Below are positions 1 through 6,730 of a stretch of 11,744 bases of DNA, one piece after another. Made by a program: the position numbers and the translations under genes. The notes beneath the pieces are model-generated. The model was not told the DNA's origin and searched no databases. It was given only the letters and a program-made list of their open reading frames with translations. The stretch's first letter is position 1. Each line of letters starts with the position of its first letter. Source of the stretch: JBOHHR01 sp050740975 (GTDB lineage Bacteria > Pseudomonadota > Gammaproteobacteria > JBOHHR01); the NCBI GenBank assembly GCA_050740975.1, contig JBOIEE010000097.1, positions 1 through 11,744 on the forward strand, written 5' to 3'.

Positions 1-114
1 GATTTAATCGTCATAGGGTCTCACGGTCGCTCGAATATCAAGGAATTATTGCTTGGCAGTGTGAGTCATGAGGTGGTGCGAAAAGCACCCTGCCCGGTCA
101 CCGTCGTTCACTAA
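1..114 (+). CDS. Universal stress protein (UspA family), 3' end only
   Basis: The frame enters from the left edge and ends in TAA. The 37 visible residues contain DLIVIGSHGRS and then LLLGSVSHEVVRKAPCPVTVV. This is the C-terminal nucleotide-binding loop and last beta strand of the UspA fold. The pattern G-S-H-G, then a Gly-Ser ten residues later (G-x2-G-x9-G-S), is the ATP-binding version of the motif. Such proteins are cytoplasmic and help cells survive stress or energy limitation. The start and N-terminal part lie outside the window. It reads toward the oxidase cluster, but a 234-base gap with a terminator-like hairpin separates them, so it is probably a separate transcription unit. Confidence 0.93.
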   Translation, partial: DLIVIGSHGRSNIKELLLGSVSHEVVRKAPCPVTVVH

Positions 115-348
115 CAGTTAGGCTAACCAACCACATTACGGCTGAGGTCCGGCACCTTCGGGAAGCGGCTCCACCACCACCAGCTGTTCCCAGATATCAG
201 CTGGGGACTGTTTTTTTTGGGGTTTTTTGCTCCCGGGCTCGTCGAGCGGGAAATAGCTAGAAGTCGGCGTTCTTAAATGAGCGTGAGCGGGTGGATCTGG
301 CGCGGGATATGGCTCATGCTTTAGTAGGGGGAACAGGGGACAAACGCG
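115..348 (+). promoter_or_regulatory. Gap between usp and coxB; presumed cox leader region
   Basis: No gene is visible here. It holds the terminator-like hairpin at 180-218. A second hairpin follows: CCC/GCTC at 232-240 pairs with GAGC/GGG at 244-250, with a two-G bulge and a GTC loop. The cox promoter should lie between about 230 and 330, but no convincing -35/-10 pair was found. A TTAAAT at about 272-277 has no good partner. The end of the region carries the purine-rich AGGGGA (335-340) that serves as the coxB ribosome binding site, 8 bases before the TTG start. Confidence 0.4.
180..218 (+). terminator. Probable rho-independent terminator after the usp gene
   Basis: CCAGCTG (180-186) pairs perfectly with CAGCTGG (198-204) around an 11-base loop. 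Six bases later comes a run of eight T (211-218), then GGGG and six more T (223-228). The stem is short and the U tract is slightly displaced, so termination strength is uncertain. The site lies 66 bases past the usp stop and in the right orientation. Confidence 0.5.
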
Positions 349-1524
349 TTGCTTAAGAGCGGCTACATGGGCGGAGAAAACCGGCTAAGGCCTACGTACT
401 TGAACGGCAAGGCGATAGGGAACGGTGTGCTTGTGCTGTTTTCAAGCGTTGCTGTGGCACAGAGCAGGTTCAACCTAACCCGCGGGGTAACGCCGACATC
501 GCGCGAAGTCTACGATCTGCACATGCTGATCCTTTGGATCTGCGTTGGTATTGCGGCCGTAGTATTCGCGGTCATGTTTTACTCCATCTACGCACACCGT
601 AAGTCCCGAGGTGCTGTCCCCGCGCAGTTTCACGAAAACCCGATCTTGGAAGTCTTATGGACGGTTATCCCGGCGCTCATTCTGGTCGCGATGGCGGTGC
701 CGGCAACGCGCGCCATGATCAATCTTTACGATCATGGCGACGCGGACATGACGATCAAGGTGACGGGCTACCAATGGAAGTGGAAATATGATTACCTCGA
801 AGAGGGAATAGACTTTTTTAGTAATCTCAAAACATCCGACGACGAAATCCGAGGGAAGGCGCCTAAGGGTAATAACTACTTATTGGAGGTAGACAACCCT
901 TTAGTGCTGCCTGTCAATAAGAAAATCCGATTTGTCATCACCTCCGCGGATGTCCTGCATGCCTGGTGGGTGCCGGCATTCGGCTGGAAGCAAGACGCAA
1001 TCCCGGGTTTCATCAATGAGAACTGGGCGGTCATCGACAAGCCCGGCATCTACCGGGGCCAATGCGCGGAGCTGTGTGGGCGTCGGCATGCGTTCATGCC
1101 GATTGTGGTGATAGCCAAAGAAGAAAAAGATTACCGGAGCTGGATTGCGGAGCAAAAAGCGCTGCGCCAGGTGCAAGCCGCTTCCGCAGACGGGGAGTGG
1201 AGCTTGACGGAGTTGATGACTAACGGAGAAAGCGTATATGGCACGAACTGCGCTCCTTGCCACCAACCGAACGGCACCGGCGTACCTGGGGTGTTTCCCA
1301 ACCTGGTAGAAAGCCCTATCAGCAAGGGCCCGGTAGAGCAGAATCTATCGCTGGTGATAAATGGGCGGCCAGGTACGGCCATGCCGGCGTTCGCTGATCA
1401 GCTAAGCGATGCCGATCTTGCCTCAGTAGTCACCTACCTTCGAAACGCGTGGGGTAAGAATTCCGGTGATTTAATTCAGCCCGCGCAAGCGAAATCGGCC
1501 AAGCAGCAAGCGGCGAAACAATAG
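349..1524 (+). CDS. coxB: Cytochrome c oxidase subunit II with fused C-terminal cytochrome c
   Basis: This subunit takes electrons from cytochrome c and passes them through CuA to subunit I. It is anchored in the inner membrane with its domains in the periplasm. The 391 residues show a weak N-terminal signal-like stretch ending SVAVAQ (about 26-38), two membrane helices (about 57-83 and 99-124), and the GYQWKWKYDY strand (140-149). The CuA ligands are complete: H204, C239, E241, C243, H247 and M250. After a linker comes a class I cytochrome c domain with CAPCH at 301-305 and a probable axial Met at 345 (TAMPAF). The start is TTG, chosen because AGGGGA lies 8 bases upstream; ATG 367 is the alternative with a poorer ribosome site. 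The gene appears intact, unlike coxA and coxC downstream. It ends in TAG, which matters for reading the amber in coxA. Confidence 0.95.
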   Translation: MLKSGYMGGENRLRPTYLNGKAIGNGVLVLFSSVAVAQSRFNLTRGVTPTSREVYDLHMLILWICVGIAAVVFAVMFYSIYAHRKSRGAVPAQFHENPILEVLWTVIPALILVAMAVPATRAMINLYDHGDADMTIKVTGYQWKWKYDYLEEGIDFFSNLKTSDDEIRGKAPKGNNYLLEVDNPLVLPVNKKIRFVITSADVLHAWWVPAFGWKQDAIPGFINENWAVIDKPGIYRGQCAELCGRRHAFMPIVVIAKEEKDYRSWIAEQKALRQVQAASADGEWSLTELMTNGESVYGTNCAPCHQPNGTGVPGVFPNLVESPISKGPVEQNLSLVINGRPGTAMPAFADQLSDADLASVVTYLRNAWGKNSGDLIQPAQAKSAKQQAAKQ

Positions 1525-1563
1525 GCAAACGATGGTTTTTCGGTGGTTAGGGGTCAAGTGAGT

Positions 1564-3138
1564 ATGAGCGGAGCAGCGCACGCAGAGCATCCGCGGGGTC
1601 TGTCACGTTGGCTTTTCAGCACCAACCATAAAGACATCGGAACCCTGTATTTACTCTTTAGTGGGGTGATGTTCTTATTTGGTGGTGCTCAGGCGATGGC
1701 GTTCCGCGTAGAGCTTCTGCAGCCCGGGATGCAGTGGATGGATCCGCTAAGCTTCAATCAATTCATCACCATACACGGTTTGGTCATGGTGTTCGGCGCG
1801 CTTATGCCGGCCTTCGCCGGCCTGGCGAACTGGTTGATCCGGATGATGATAGGCGCTCCCGACATGGCTTTGCCCCGAGTAAATAACTGGGGCTTCTGGG
1901 TGTTGCCCTTTGCCGCGAGCCTATTACTGTTAAGCATATTGGTTGCAGGGACGCCGGAAGCTGGGTGGACGATGTATCCGCCGTTGTCGATCGTCGGTAG
2001 CTCCGGTAGGGTGGAGATGGGCGGCGATCTGTTGATATTTTCGGTGCACTTGCTCGGGCTGTCGTCGATCTTGGGATCGATCAATATCATCGTCACGATC
2101 TTAAACATGCGTGCCCCGGGCATGACCTTGATGAAAATGCCTATGTTCTGTTGGGCCTGGTTGATCACGGCTTATCTGTTGCTGGCGGTTCTGCCGGTGC
2201 TGGCCGGTGCGGTGACGATGTTGTTGACCGATAGGCATTTCGGTACCAGTTTCTTCAGTGCCGCAGGCGGCGGGGATCCGGTTTTGTTTCAGCACATCTT
2301 TTGGTTTTTCGGCCACCCGGAGGTATACATCCTCATTCTTCCCGCCTTTGGGATAACATCGCACATCATTCCCGCGTTTGCGCGCAAACCCCTATTCGGC
2401 TACAGCTCCATGGTGTACGCCTTGGTTGCGATCGCGGTTCTGTCGTTCGTCGTTTGGGCGCATCACATGTATACCGTTGGCATGCCTCTGGCTGGGAACC
2501 TGTATTTTATGTACGCGACGATACTCATCGCGGTGCCAACGGGGGTAAAGATCTTCAACTGGATCAGCACCATGTGGCGCGGGTCTATGAGCTTTGAGGC
2601 TCCCATGCTGTTTGCCCTGGCTTTTATCATGCTTTTTAGTGTCGGGGGGTTTACGGGGCTGATGTTGGGCATGGCGCCGGCGGATTTTTAGTACCATGAC
2701 ACCTATTTTGTGGTGGCACATTTCCACTACGCCATGGCAATAAGCCCAGTGTTTGCGGTACTCGCGGCGGTATATTTTTGGTTGCCTAAGTGGTGCGGCC
2801 GCAGGTACGATGAGCGCCTCGCGAAAATCCATTTCTGGATCTCCATCGTCTCGGTGAACATCGCCTTCTTTCCACAATTCTTTCTTGGGCTCGCGGGTAT
2901 GCCCCGGCGGATCCCGGACTACCCCTTGGTGTTTGCGGATTTCAACATGCTCTCTTCGGTAGGCGCATGGGCCTTTGGCGCGTCCCAACTGCTGTTTTTC
3001 TATACCGTATTCAAATCGGTTCGGAGCAGCGTGCGGGAGAGCAAGGCGTGCGTGTGGGATGGAGCTAGGGGACTGGAATGGACTCTGCCGTCGCCCGCAC
3101 CCTACCACAGCTTTGCTACGCCGCCTGTCGTCAAATGA
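1564..3138 (+). pseudogene. coxA: Cytochrome c oxidase subunit I, interrupted by an in-frame amber codon
   Basis: This is the catalytic subunit of an aa3-type (A1) heme-copper oxidase, polytopic in the inner membrane. ATG 1564 is preferred over GTG 1543 because AGGGG (1549-1553) sits about 10 bases before it. Before the break, the heme a ligand H71, the D-channel D100 with N107/N108, HPEVY (H251, E253, Y255), HH 300-301 and the K-channel K329 are all present. Codon 376 (2689-2691) is TAG, where the family has Gln in ADFQYHDTYF. The same frame then continues with YHDTYFVVAHFHY (heme a3 ligand H386, heme a ligand H388), MPRRIPDY (447-454) and the usual LEWTLPSP tail. The total is 524 codons, normal for the family. 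A product stopped at 375 residues lacks ligands to both hemes and cannot be functional. CAG to TAG is a single transition. A sequencing error is possible but would need to coincide with two other lesions nearby. Confidence 0.93.
2689..2691 (+). other. Premature TAG within coxA (expected Gln codon)
   Basis: The codons around the site read GCG GCG GAT TTT TAG TAC CAT GAC, that is A-D-F-stop-Y-H-D, when the first GCG is read as part of the preceding CCG GCG pair. The family consensus has Gln at the stop. Other genes here (coxB, ctaB, DUF2909) end in TAG, so it is a genuine stop in this genome unless suppressed. Confidence 0.95.
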
Positions 3139-3163
3139 GGTTCGCCTGACTGAGGTTTTGTCG

Positions 3164-3726
3164 ATGCAGCATGGAGACGAGCTTAAAAGCCGGGCAAACC
3201 GCAGGCTAGCATTGTTGCTCGGGGTATTTGTGGTGCTCCTGTATGCCGTATGGCCGCTGCTTACGCTACCGGACTCTTCCGAATTCACCCTGGCAAAAAA
3301 GCCGATGGGAGCTTGGGGGCTGCCGGCGATCAATACCCTCATCCTCTTGTCTTCCGCTTGGACTCTTACCTGGGCCCACTGGGGCTTGAAGAGCGACGAC
3401 CGCCGGCGGCTTATCAGCTGGTTGACCCTGACCGTTCTGCTCGGCTTATCCTTTTTGGTGTGTCAGGCGATGGAATATGTCCACGCCTATGATGAGTTAA
3501 ACCTTAAGCTCAGCTCCGGCATTTACGGGACTACCTTTTACATGTTGACCGGGTTTCACGGCGCACATGTCACTCTGGGTGTGACCATGCTAATCGTCGT
3601 GCTACTGCGTTCTTTGCGAGGCCATTTCACCCGGATCGCCATTTTGCGTTTGAAGCCGTGGCGTGGTATTGGCACTTTGTAGATGTTGTGTGGCTAGGGC
3701 TTTTCGTGTTCGTTTATTGGCTTTAG
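3164..3726 (+). pseudogene. ctaG'-'coxC remnant: CtaG-like N-terminus joined to the second half of CoxC, with a frameshift
   Basis: ATG 3164 has GAGG 8 bases upstream. The open frame runs 172 residues to a stop at 3680-3682. Residues 1-28 (ELKSRANRRLALLLGVFVVL) look like the cytoplasmic tail and single anchor of CtaG, the CuB-insertion protein that normally sits between coxA and coxC. From VWPLLTLPDSSEF onward the sequence is the middle of CoxC: MGAWGLPAINTLILLSS, EYVHAYDEL and TGFHGAHVTLG. The first three CoxC helices and roughly the first 100 residues are missing. The frame derails after RGHFT. Adding one base to the CCC at 3630-3632 gives TPDRHFAFEAVAWYWHFVDVV and the normal end at TAG 3726. 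Only about four of seven CoxC helices remain. The CoxC assignment is firm; the CtaG origin of the head is likely but rests on a short segment. Confidence 0.87.
3630..3632 (+). other. Site of apparent one-base deletion in the coxC remnant
   Basis: The run of three C would be four in an intact gene. ACC CGG ATC GCC (T-R-I-A) becomes ACC CCG GAT CGC CAT (T-P-D-R-H), which rejoins the canonical CoxC C-terminus in the next frame. The exact lost base within the run cannot be assigned. Confidence 0.85.
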
Positions 3727-3957
3727 CTCCTGCGCCGCAGGCGTAGGGCTTTGAAGGCCATGAGGTGTGATCAGGCCTGTGGCAAAGGCGATCATCAAGA
3801 ATATAAATAGCCCGATTGACAGAATGACACGCGCGGTCAGGGCCTTAACCATCCTGTCCGATCGCCCTTTATCGTGCATTAAACGCCAAAAGGCGAGCCC
3901 TAGACTCAAAACGATAGCGAGAAGAGCGGCGACGATGATGAGCTTGATTGGGTTCAA
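3694..3957 (-). CDS. DUF2909 twin-transmembrane protein
   Basis: This is a small inner-membrane protein of unknown function, often found inside cox clusters on the opposite strand between coxC and SURF1, as here. The 87-residue product has two hydrophobic helices (about 4-23 and 43-63). They flank the conserved linker HDKGRSDRMVKALTARV and are followed by TGLITPHGL. I place the start at TTG 3957, giving MNPIKLIIVAALL. The frame stays open upstream to ATG 4104, but those extra 49 residues are unlike the family and would overlap SURF1. The last 33 bases (3694-3726) overlap the true 3' end of coxC on the other strand, so the charged tail after PHGL is encoded antisense to the CoxC C-terminus. 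Family assignment is confident; the start codon is less so. Confidence 0.88.
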   Translation of the reverse strand: MNPIKLIIVAALLAIVLSLGLAFWRLMHDKGRSDRMVKALTARVILSIGLFIFLMIAFATGLITPHGLQSPTPAAQELKPINEHEKP

Positions 3958-4039
3958 AAAGGCGGTCTCGTTCGGTGTTTGAGCGCTTAGTTTAAGCCCA
4001 ATCGCTACCTTTACCGAGTGGTTTCTGTAGCTTCCAGAA

Positions 4040-4768
4040 ATGAGTCGACGGTGTCTCGATCCCTGGTTGATGGGTGGCGTCGGGGTGGTGCTCGCGTTGT
4101 TCACCGGTTTGGGCGTATGGCAGTTAGAGCGCGCCGAGCAAAAGCGCGAGCTGAAAGAGATCTACATGAAGCGTTCCAAGCTAAATCCCCTAGGACCTAA
4201 AGGCCTCGTCCTAGGGAGGAGCGCGGAAGTCGTCGCTTGGAGGCGAGTACGCGCGTATGGACGTTACGACGCGAGCACAACGGTCCTCCTTGATAACCAG
4301 ATCCTAAATGGGATCCCCGGATATTTCGTATTAACGCCTTTTCGCATGCAGTTACAGGGTTATTGGGTGCTGGTCAACCGGGGCTGGATCCCTTTGCAAG
4401 GCGACCGACGCTGGGTGCCGCAGATAGTTACTGAGGAAAAAGAGACGGAAATAACGGGATTAGCAAGGCCGCTTTACCGTCCCGCGATAATGCTGGGTGA
4501 AGATGAGCCCGAACGGCTAAGCGCGACCGTGTGGCGGGTGCTGAGCGTGGATCCGGAACGGCTCGCTGCTAAGGTGAAGCACAGGCTCTTGCCTTTGGTA
4601 ATCGAACTGGACCCAGCGGGTTCCTCTGGATTTAGGCGTGAGTGGCGGATCCCTGGGACGGGGGAGGAACGCCATATCGCCTATGCGGTGCAGTGGTTTG
4701 CCTTCGCCGCGGTGGTATTGGTGCTATCGCTGCGTGCTTGCGCGCATCGTCCGGGGCAATCGAAGTGA
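4040..4768 (+). CDS. SURF1 family cytochrome oxidase assembly protein
   Basis: SURF1 (Shy1) proteins assist heme a insertion into subunit I. They sit in the inner membrane with two helices around a periplasmic domain. In the 242 residues there is an N-terminal helix (about 9-27) followed by GVWQLERAEQK (25-35). Then come YDASTTVLLDNQ (76-87), PGYFVLTPF (93-101), VNRGWIPLQGDRRW (112-125) and the closing signature HIAYAVQWFAFA (212-223), with H212 in the position implicated in heme binding, leading into the second helix. All family hallmarks are present and the length is typical. ATG 4040 is used although no strong ribosome site precedes it. The stop overlaps the next start (GTGA at 4765-4768), so the two genes are translationally coupled. 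It lies divergent from DUF2909 across 82 bases and may have its own promoter there. Confidence 0.95.
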   Translation: MSRRCLDPWLMGGVGVVLALFTGLGVWQLERAEQKRELKEIYMKRSKLNPLGPKGLVLGRSAEVVAWRRVRAYGRYDASTTVLLDNQILNGIPGYFVLTPFRMQLQGYWVLVNRGWIPLQGDRRWVPQIVTEEKETEITGLARPLYRPAIMLGEDEPERLSATVWRVLSVDPERLAAKVKHRLLPLVIELDPAGSSGFRREWRIPGTGEERHIAYAVQWFAFAAVVLVLSLRACAHRPGQSK

Positions 4769-5379
4769 CGGATAGATCCCAGGAGCGCGGGCGACAGCCG
4801 TTCATCCCGCTCGCTATATTGGGGGCCTGCGTCGCGCCGCTGGCGGCCGCTTGGATGTTGACTTCCTCCGGGATCGGATGGCAGCCACAGGCGACGGCCA
4901 ATGTCGGAAAACTCGTGTCGCCCCCGGTGCTCCTCAAAACCGCTGGATTGCGGTTATCCAATGGTCAAGCGCTTGCAGCCGACGGTTTGCGCGGGAGGTG
5001 GCGGATCGCGGCTTTTGCAGTCAACTCCCGTGATGCCAACGATCGCTTAACGACTATGCGCCGTGTTCAGTTAGCCCTGGGGAAAAACGTGCTGCGTGTG
5101 CAGCGCGTGCTATTTCTCCCGGAAGGATCGGGACCGATGGATAAAGATCTGCTCGGAGAATACCCTCAGCCCCTGGTGCTGACGATAGAAGGGGGTCGTG
5201 CGGACTTTTTGGCCCAATTCGGAATCGGGTTCTATGATCGAGAGCCGGAAAAATTCTATATCATAGATCCGCAAGGACGCGTAATCCTGATCTACCCGGA
5301 CGCCACCTATTTTCTTGGGGTGGTTAAAGACTTGCGCCGCTTGTTACAGGCTTCGACTGGCCTGAAACCGGGCGGCTAA
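4765..5379 (+). CDS. Sco/thioredoxin-like membrane protein of the cox cluster, cysteine-free active-site region
   Basis: The product has 204 residues from GTG 4765, which overlaps the SURF1 stop. One N-terminal helix (about 14-37) anchors a probable periplasmic domain. The fold pattern resembles the Sco-like conserved protein found between SURF1 and ctaA/ctaB in many proteobacteria: a strand with LRGRWRIAAFAVNSR, a helix with LTTMRRVQLALGKNVLRVQRV, and near the end KFYIIDPQGRVILIYPD, which matches the IYLVDPxGxxMxRYP region of that family. In Sco and in most relatives a Cys pair lies just after the first strand. Here that loop reads NSRDANDR with no Cys, so copper binding or thiol exchange by the usual route is not possible. 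Its role is presumably oxidase assembly, inferred from position. Confidence 0.78.
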   Translation: MTDRSQERGRQPFIPLAILGACVAPLAAAWMLTSSGIGWQPQATANVGKLVSPPVLLKTAGLRLSNGQALAADGLRGRWRIAAFAVNSRDANDRLTTMRRVQLALGKNVLRVQRVLFLPEGSGPMDKDLLGEYPQPLVLTIEGGRADFLAQFGIGFYDREPEKFYIIDPQGRVILIYPDATYFLGVVKDLRRLLQASTGLKPGG

Positions 5380-5431
5380 CGCACGCACCATTCCGTGCCG
5401 ATTAGAGACAAACTCGGAGAAAACAAGGAAC

Positions 5432-6352
5432 ATGGCACGTGGACACATCCTGGACGCACGGGGCGAAGTCTATTGGCAGGACTTCCTCGAGCTGTGCAAA
5501 CCGCGCATCGTCGCGCTGATCGTGTTTACCGCGATGGCCGGCATGTTTCTCGCCCCGACAAAAGGGGTGCCGCTTGCGAGTGCTCTAGCGGCGATGCTCG
5601 GAATCGGTCTCGCGGCAGCATCCGCAGCGGCATTCAATCATGTCGCAGATCACCGTATCGATGCGTTGATGGCGCGCACGCATCATCGTCCCCTGCCCGC
5701 CGGGCAGATCGACCGACGCACCGCCCTCTGCTTCGCTTCCCTGCTCGGAGTGTTCTCCATGGTGTTGCTGGCGGGGTTTGTCAACGTGTTAACGGCTGTG
5801 CTTACCTTGTTCTCCTTGATCGGCTACGCGATCGTTTACACCGTTTATCTTAAACGGGCGACCCCGCAGAACATCGTGATAGGCGGAGCTGCCGGAGCGG
5901 CGCCGCCGGTGCTGGGATGGACGGCCGCTACCGGTTCTATCGATCCCCAGGCCTTGCTGCTGTTTTTGATCATCTTTGCCTGGACGCCGCCGCATTTTTG
6001 GTCGCTGGCGATCTATCGCTGGCGCGAGTACGCCAGCGCGCGAGTGCCCATGCTGCCGGTTACGCATGGGTTGGGTTTTACACGCCTGCAGATCCTGCTT
6101 TATACGATCATCCTGTTTATCGCGTCTGTGTTGCCGTTCGTTACCTATATGAGCGGTACTGTCTATCTGATGGGCGCAGTGCCTTTGAGCAGCTGGTTTC
6201 TATGCTACGCCATCCGCATGCAAAGGGACCATTCCGAGCGGCTGGCGATCAGGACTTTTCGCTATTCGATAGTCTACTTGGCGGGGATCTTCCTGTTCCT
6301 TTTTATCGACCATTATGTTGTGCCGATGGCGCTAGAGTTTCCGGTGGGATAG
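5432..6352 (+). CDS. ctaB: Protoheme IX farnesyltransferase (heme O synthase)
   Basis: This is a UbiA-type integral membrane prenyltransferase that adds farnesyl diphosphate to heme B, giving heme O, the precursor of heme A. The 306 residues carry about eight or nine hydrophobic helices. The first Asp-rich site is N69-xxx-D73-xxx-D77 with MARTHHRPLPAG right after it (80-91). Next come YTVYLKRATPQNIVIGGAAG (136-155), APPVLGW and WTPPHFWSLAIYRWREYA (184-201), followed by PMLPVTHG (206-213). Everything expected is present and the length is normal. ATG 5432 is preceded by GGAG about 12 bases away and by AAGGAA only one base away, so the ribosome site is imperfect. It lies 52 bases after the Sco-like gene; ctaA, often placed between them, is absent. 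Confidence 0.96.
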   Translation: MARGHILDARGEVYWQDFLELCKPRIVALIVFTAMAGMFLAPTKGVPLASALAAMLGIGLAAASAAAFNHVADHRIDALMARTHHRPLPAGQIDRRTALCFASLLGVFSMVLLAGFVNVLTAVLTLFSLIGYAIVYTVYLKRATPQNIVIGGAAGAAPPVLGWTAATGSIDPQALLLFLIIFAWTPPHFWSLAIYRWREYASARVPMLPVTHGLGFTRLQILLYTIILFIASVLPFVTYMSGTVYLMGAVPLSSWFLCYAIRMQRDHSERLAIRTFRYSIVYLAGIFLFLFIDHYVVPMALEFPVG

Positions 6353-6386
6353 CGTCCGGGGCGACCCATTCATCTCGCATTTGAAC

Positions 6387-6408
6387 CCCTTGACTTACAA
6401 GTCGAGGG
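6387..6408. terminator. Hairpin between the convergent ctaB and RRM genes
   Basis: CCCTTGACT (6387-6395) pairs with AGTCGAGGG (6400-6408) through nine pairs including one G-T, with the four-base loop TACA. It lies 35 bases past the ctaB stop and 29 bases past the RRM stop, where a shared terminator would be expected. No T run follows on either strand, so it may act differently or simply protect the 3' ends. Confidence 0.35.
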
Positions 6409-6436
6409 TCGTTCAATTCAGTCCAGACGCATCGAT

Positions 6437-6730
6437 TTAAGCTCGTCGATTTCCCCAGCCACTGTGCTGTTCACGTCCTGAATTTTCGCGGGGTCTCGCC
6501 TCGTTGACTTTGATATTTTGGCCATGCACCTCTTTCTTGTCGAGGGCGAGCATGGCCTCCTTGGCCCCATTGTTGTTCATCATAACAAAGCCAAAACCGC
6601 GGGATTCCCCGGAGTATCGGTCCGTGATGAGGTCAACTGACTCGACTTCGCCGTACTGCGTGAACAGGTTACGGATCTCCTCTTGCGTGGTACGGGGAGA
6701 GAGATTTCCAACATAGATCTTCGTGGACAT
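6437..6730 (-). CDS. Small RRM-domain RNA-binding protein
   Basis: The 97 residues form a single RNA recognition motif with a short basic tail. RNP2 is IYVGNLS (5-11). RNP1 is RGFGFVMM (44-51), with the aromatic residues that stack on RNA bases. A further hallmark is EEIRNLFTQYGEVESV (17-32). The tail ARPRENSGREQHSGWGNRRA (78-97) is Gly- and Arg-containing, as in the cold-induced Rbp proteins of cyanobacteria and their proteobacterial relatives. It presumably binds single-stranded RNA in the cytoplasm, perhaps in cold or stress adaptation (inferred from relatives). The start is ATG 6730 with GGAG 8 bases upstream. It is convergent with ctaB and separated by 404 bases from the upstream gene on its own strand, so it probably has its own promoter and a long leader. 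Confidence 0.95.
   Translation of the reverse strand: MSTKIYVGNLSPRTTQEEIRNLFTQYGEVESVDLITDRYSGESRGFGFVMMNNNGAKEAMLALDKKEVHGQNIKVNEARPRENSGREQHSGWGNRRA

Noticed and set aside
298..314. Sigma-54 like site TGGCGCG..ATGGC before coxB
   Set aside because: The distance between the GG and GC elements is one base too long and the TTGC element is poor.
2689..2691. Recoding of UAG as Gln in this genome
   Set aside because: coxB, DUF2909, ctaB and the restored coxC frame all end in TAG at the expected family end points, so UAG serves as a normal stop here. Only a weak suppressor could still allow partial readthrough.
2392..3342. A 316-codon open frame on the minus strand across the coxA break
   Set aside because: It is antisense to coxA and the coxC remnant, whose plus-strand translations match known families throughout. 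The antisense product is basic, low in complexity and unlike any family.
3958..4104. Longer DUF2909 starting at ATG 4104
   Set aside because: The added residues do not resemble the family and the extension would overlap the SURF1 start on the other strand; TTG 3957 gives the canonical N-terminus.
6380..6425. tRNA-like piece (GGGTCGTTCAATTC and a nearby stem) after ctaB
   Set aside because: No acceptor stem, D-arm or correctly sized anticodon loop can be formed on either strand. It is better read as a hairpin between convergent genes.
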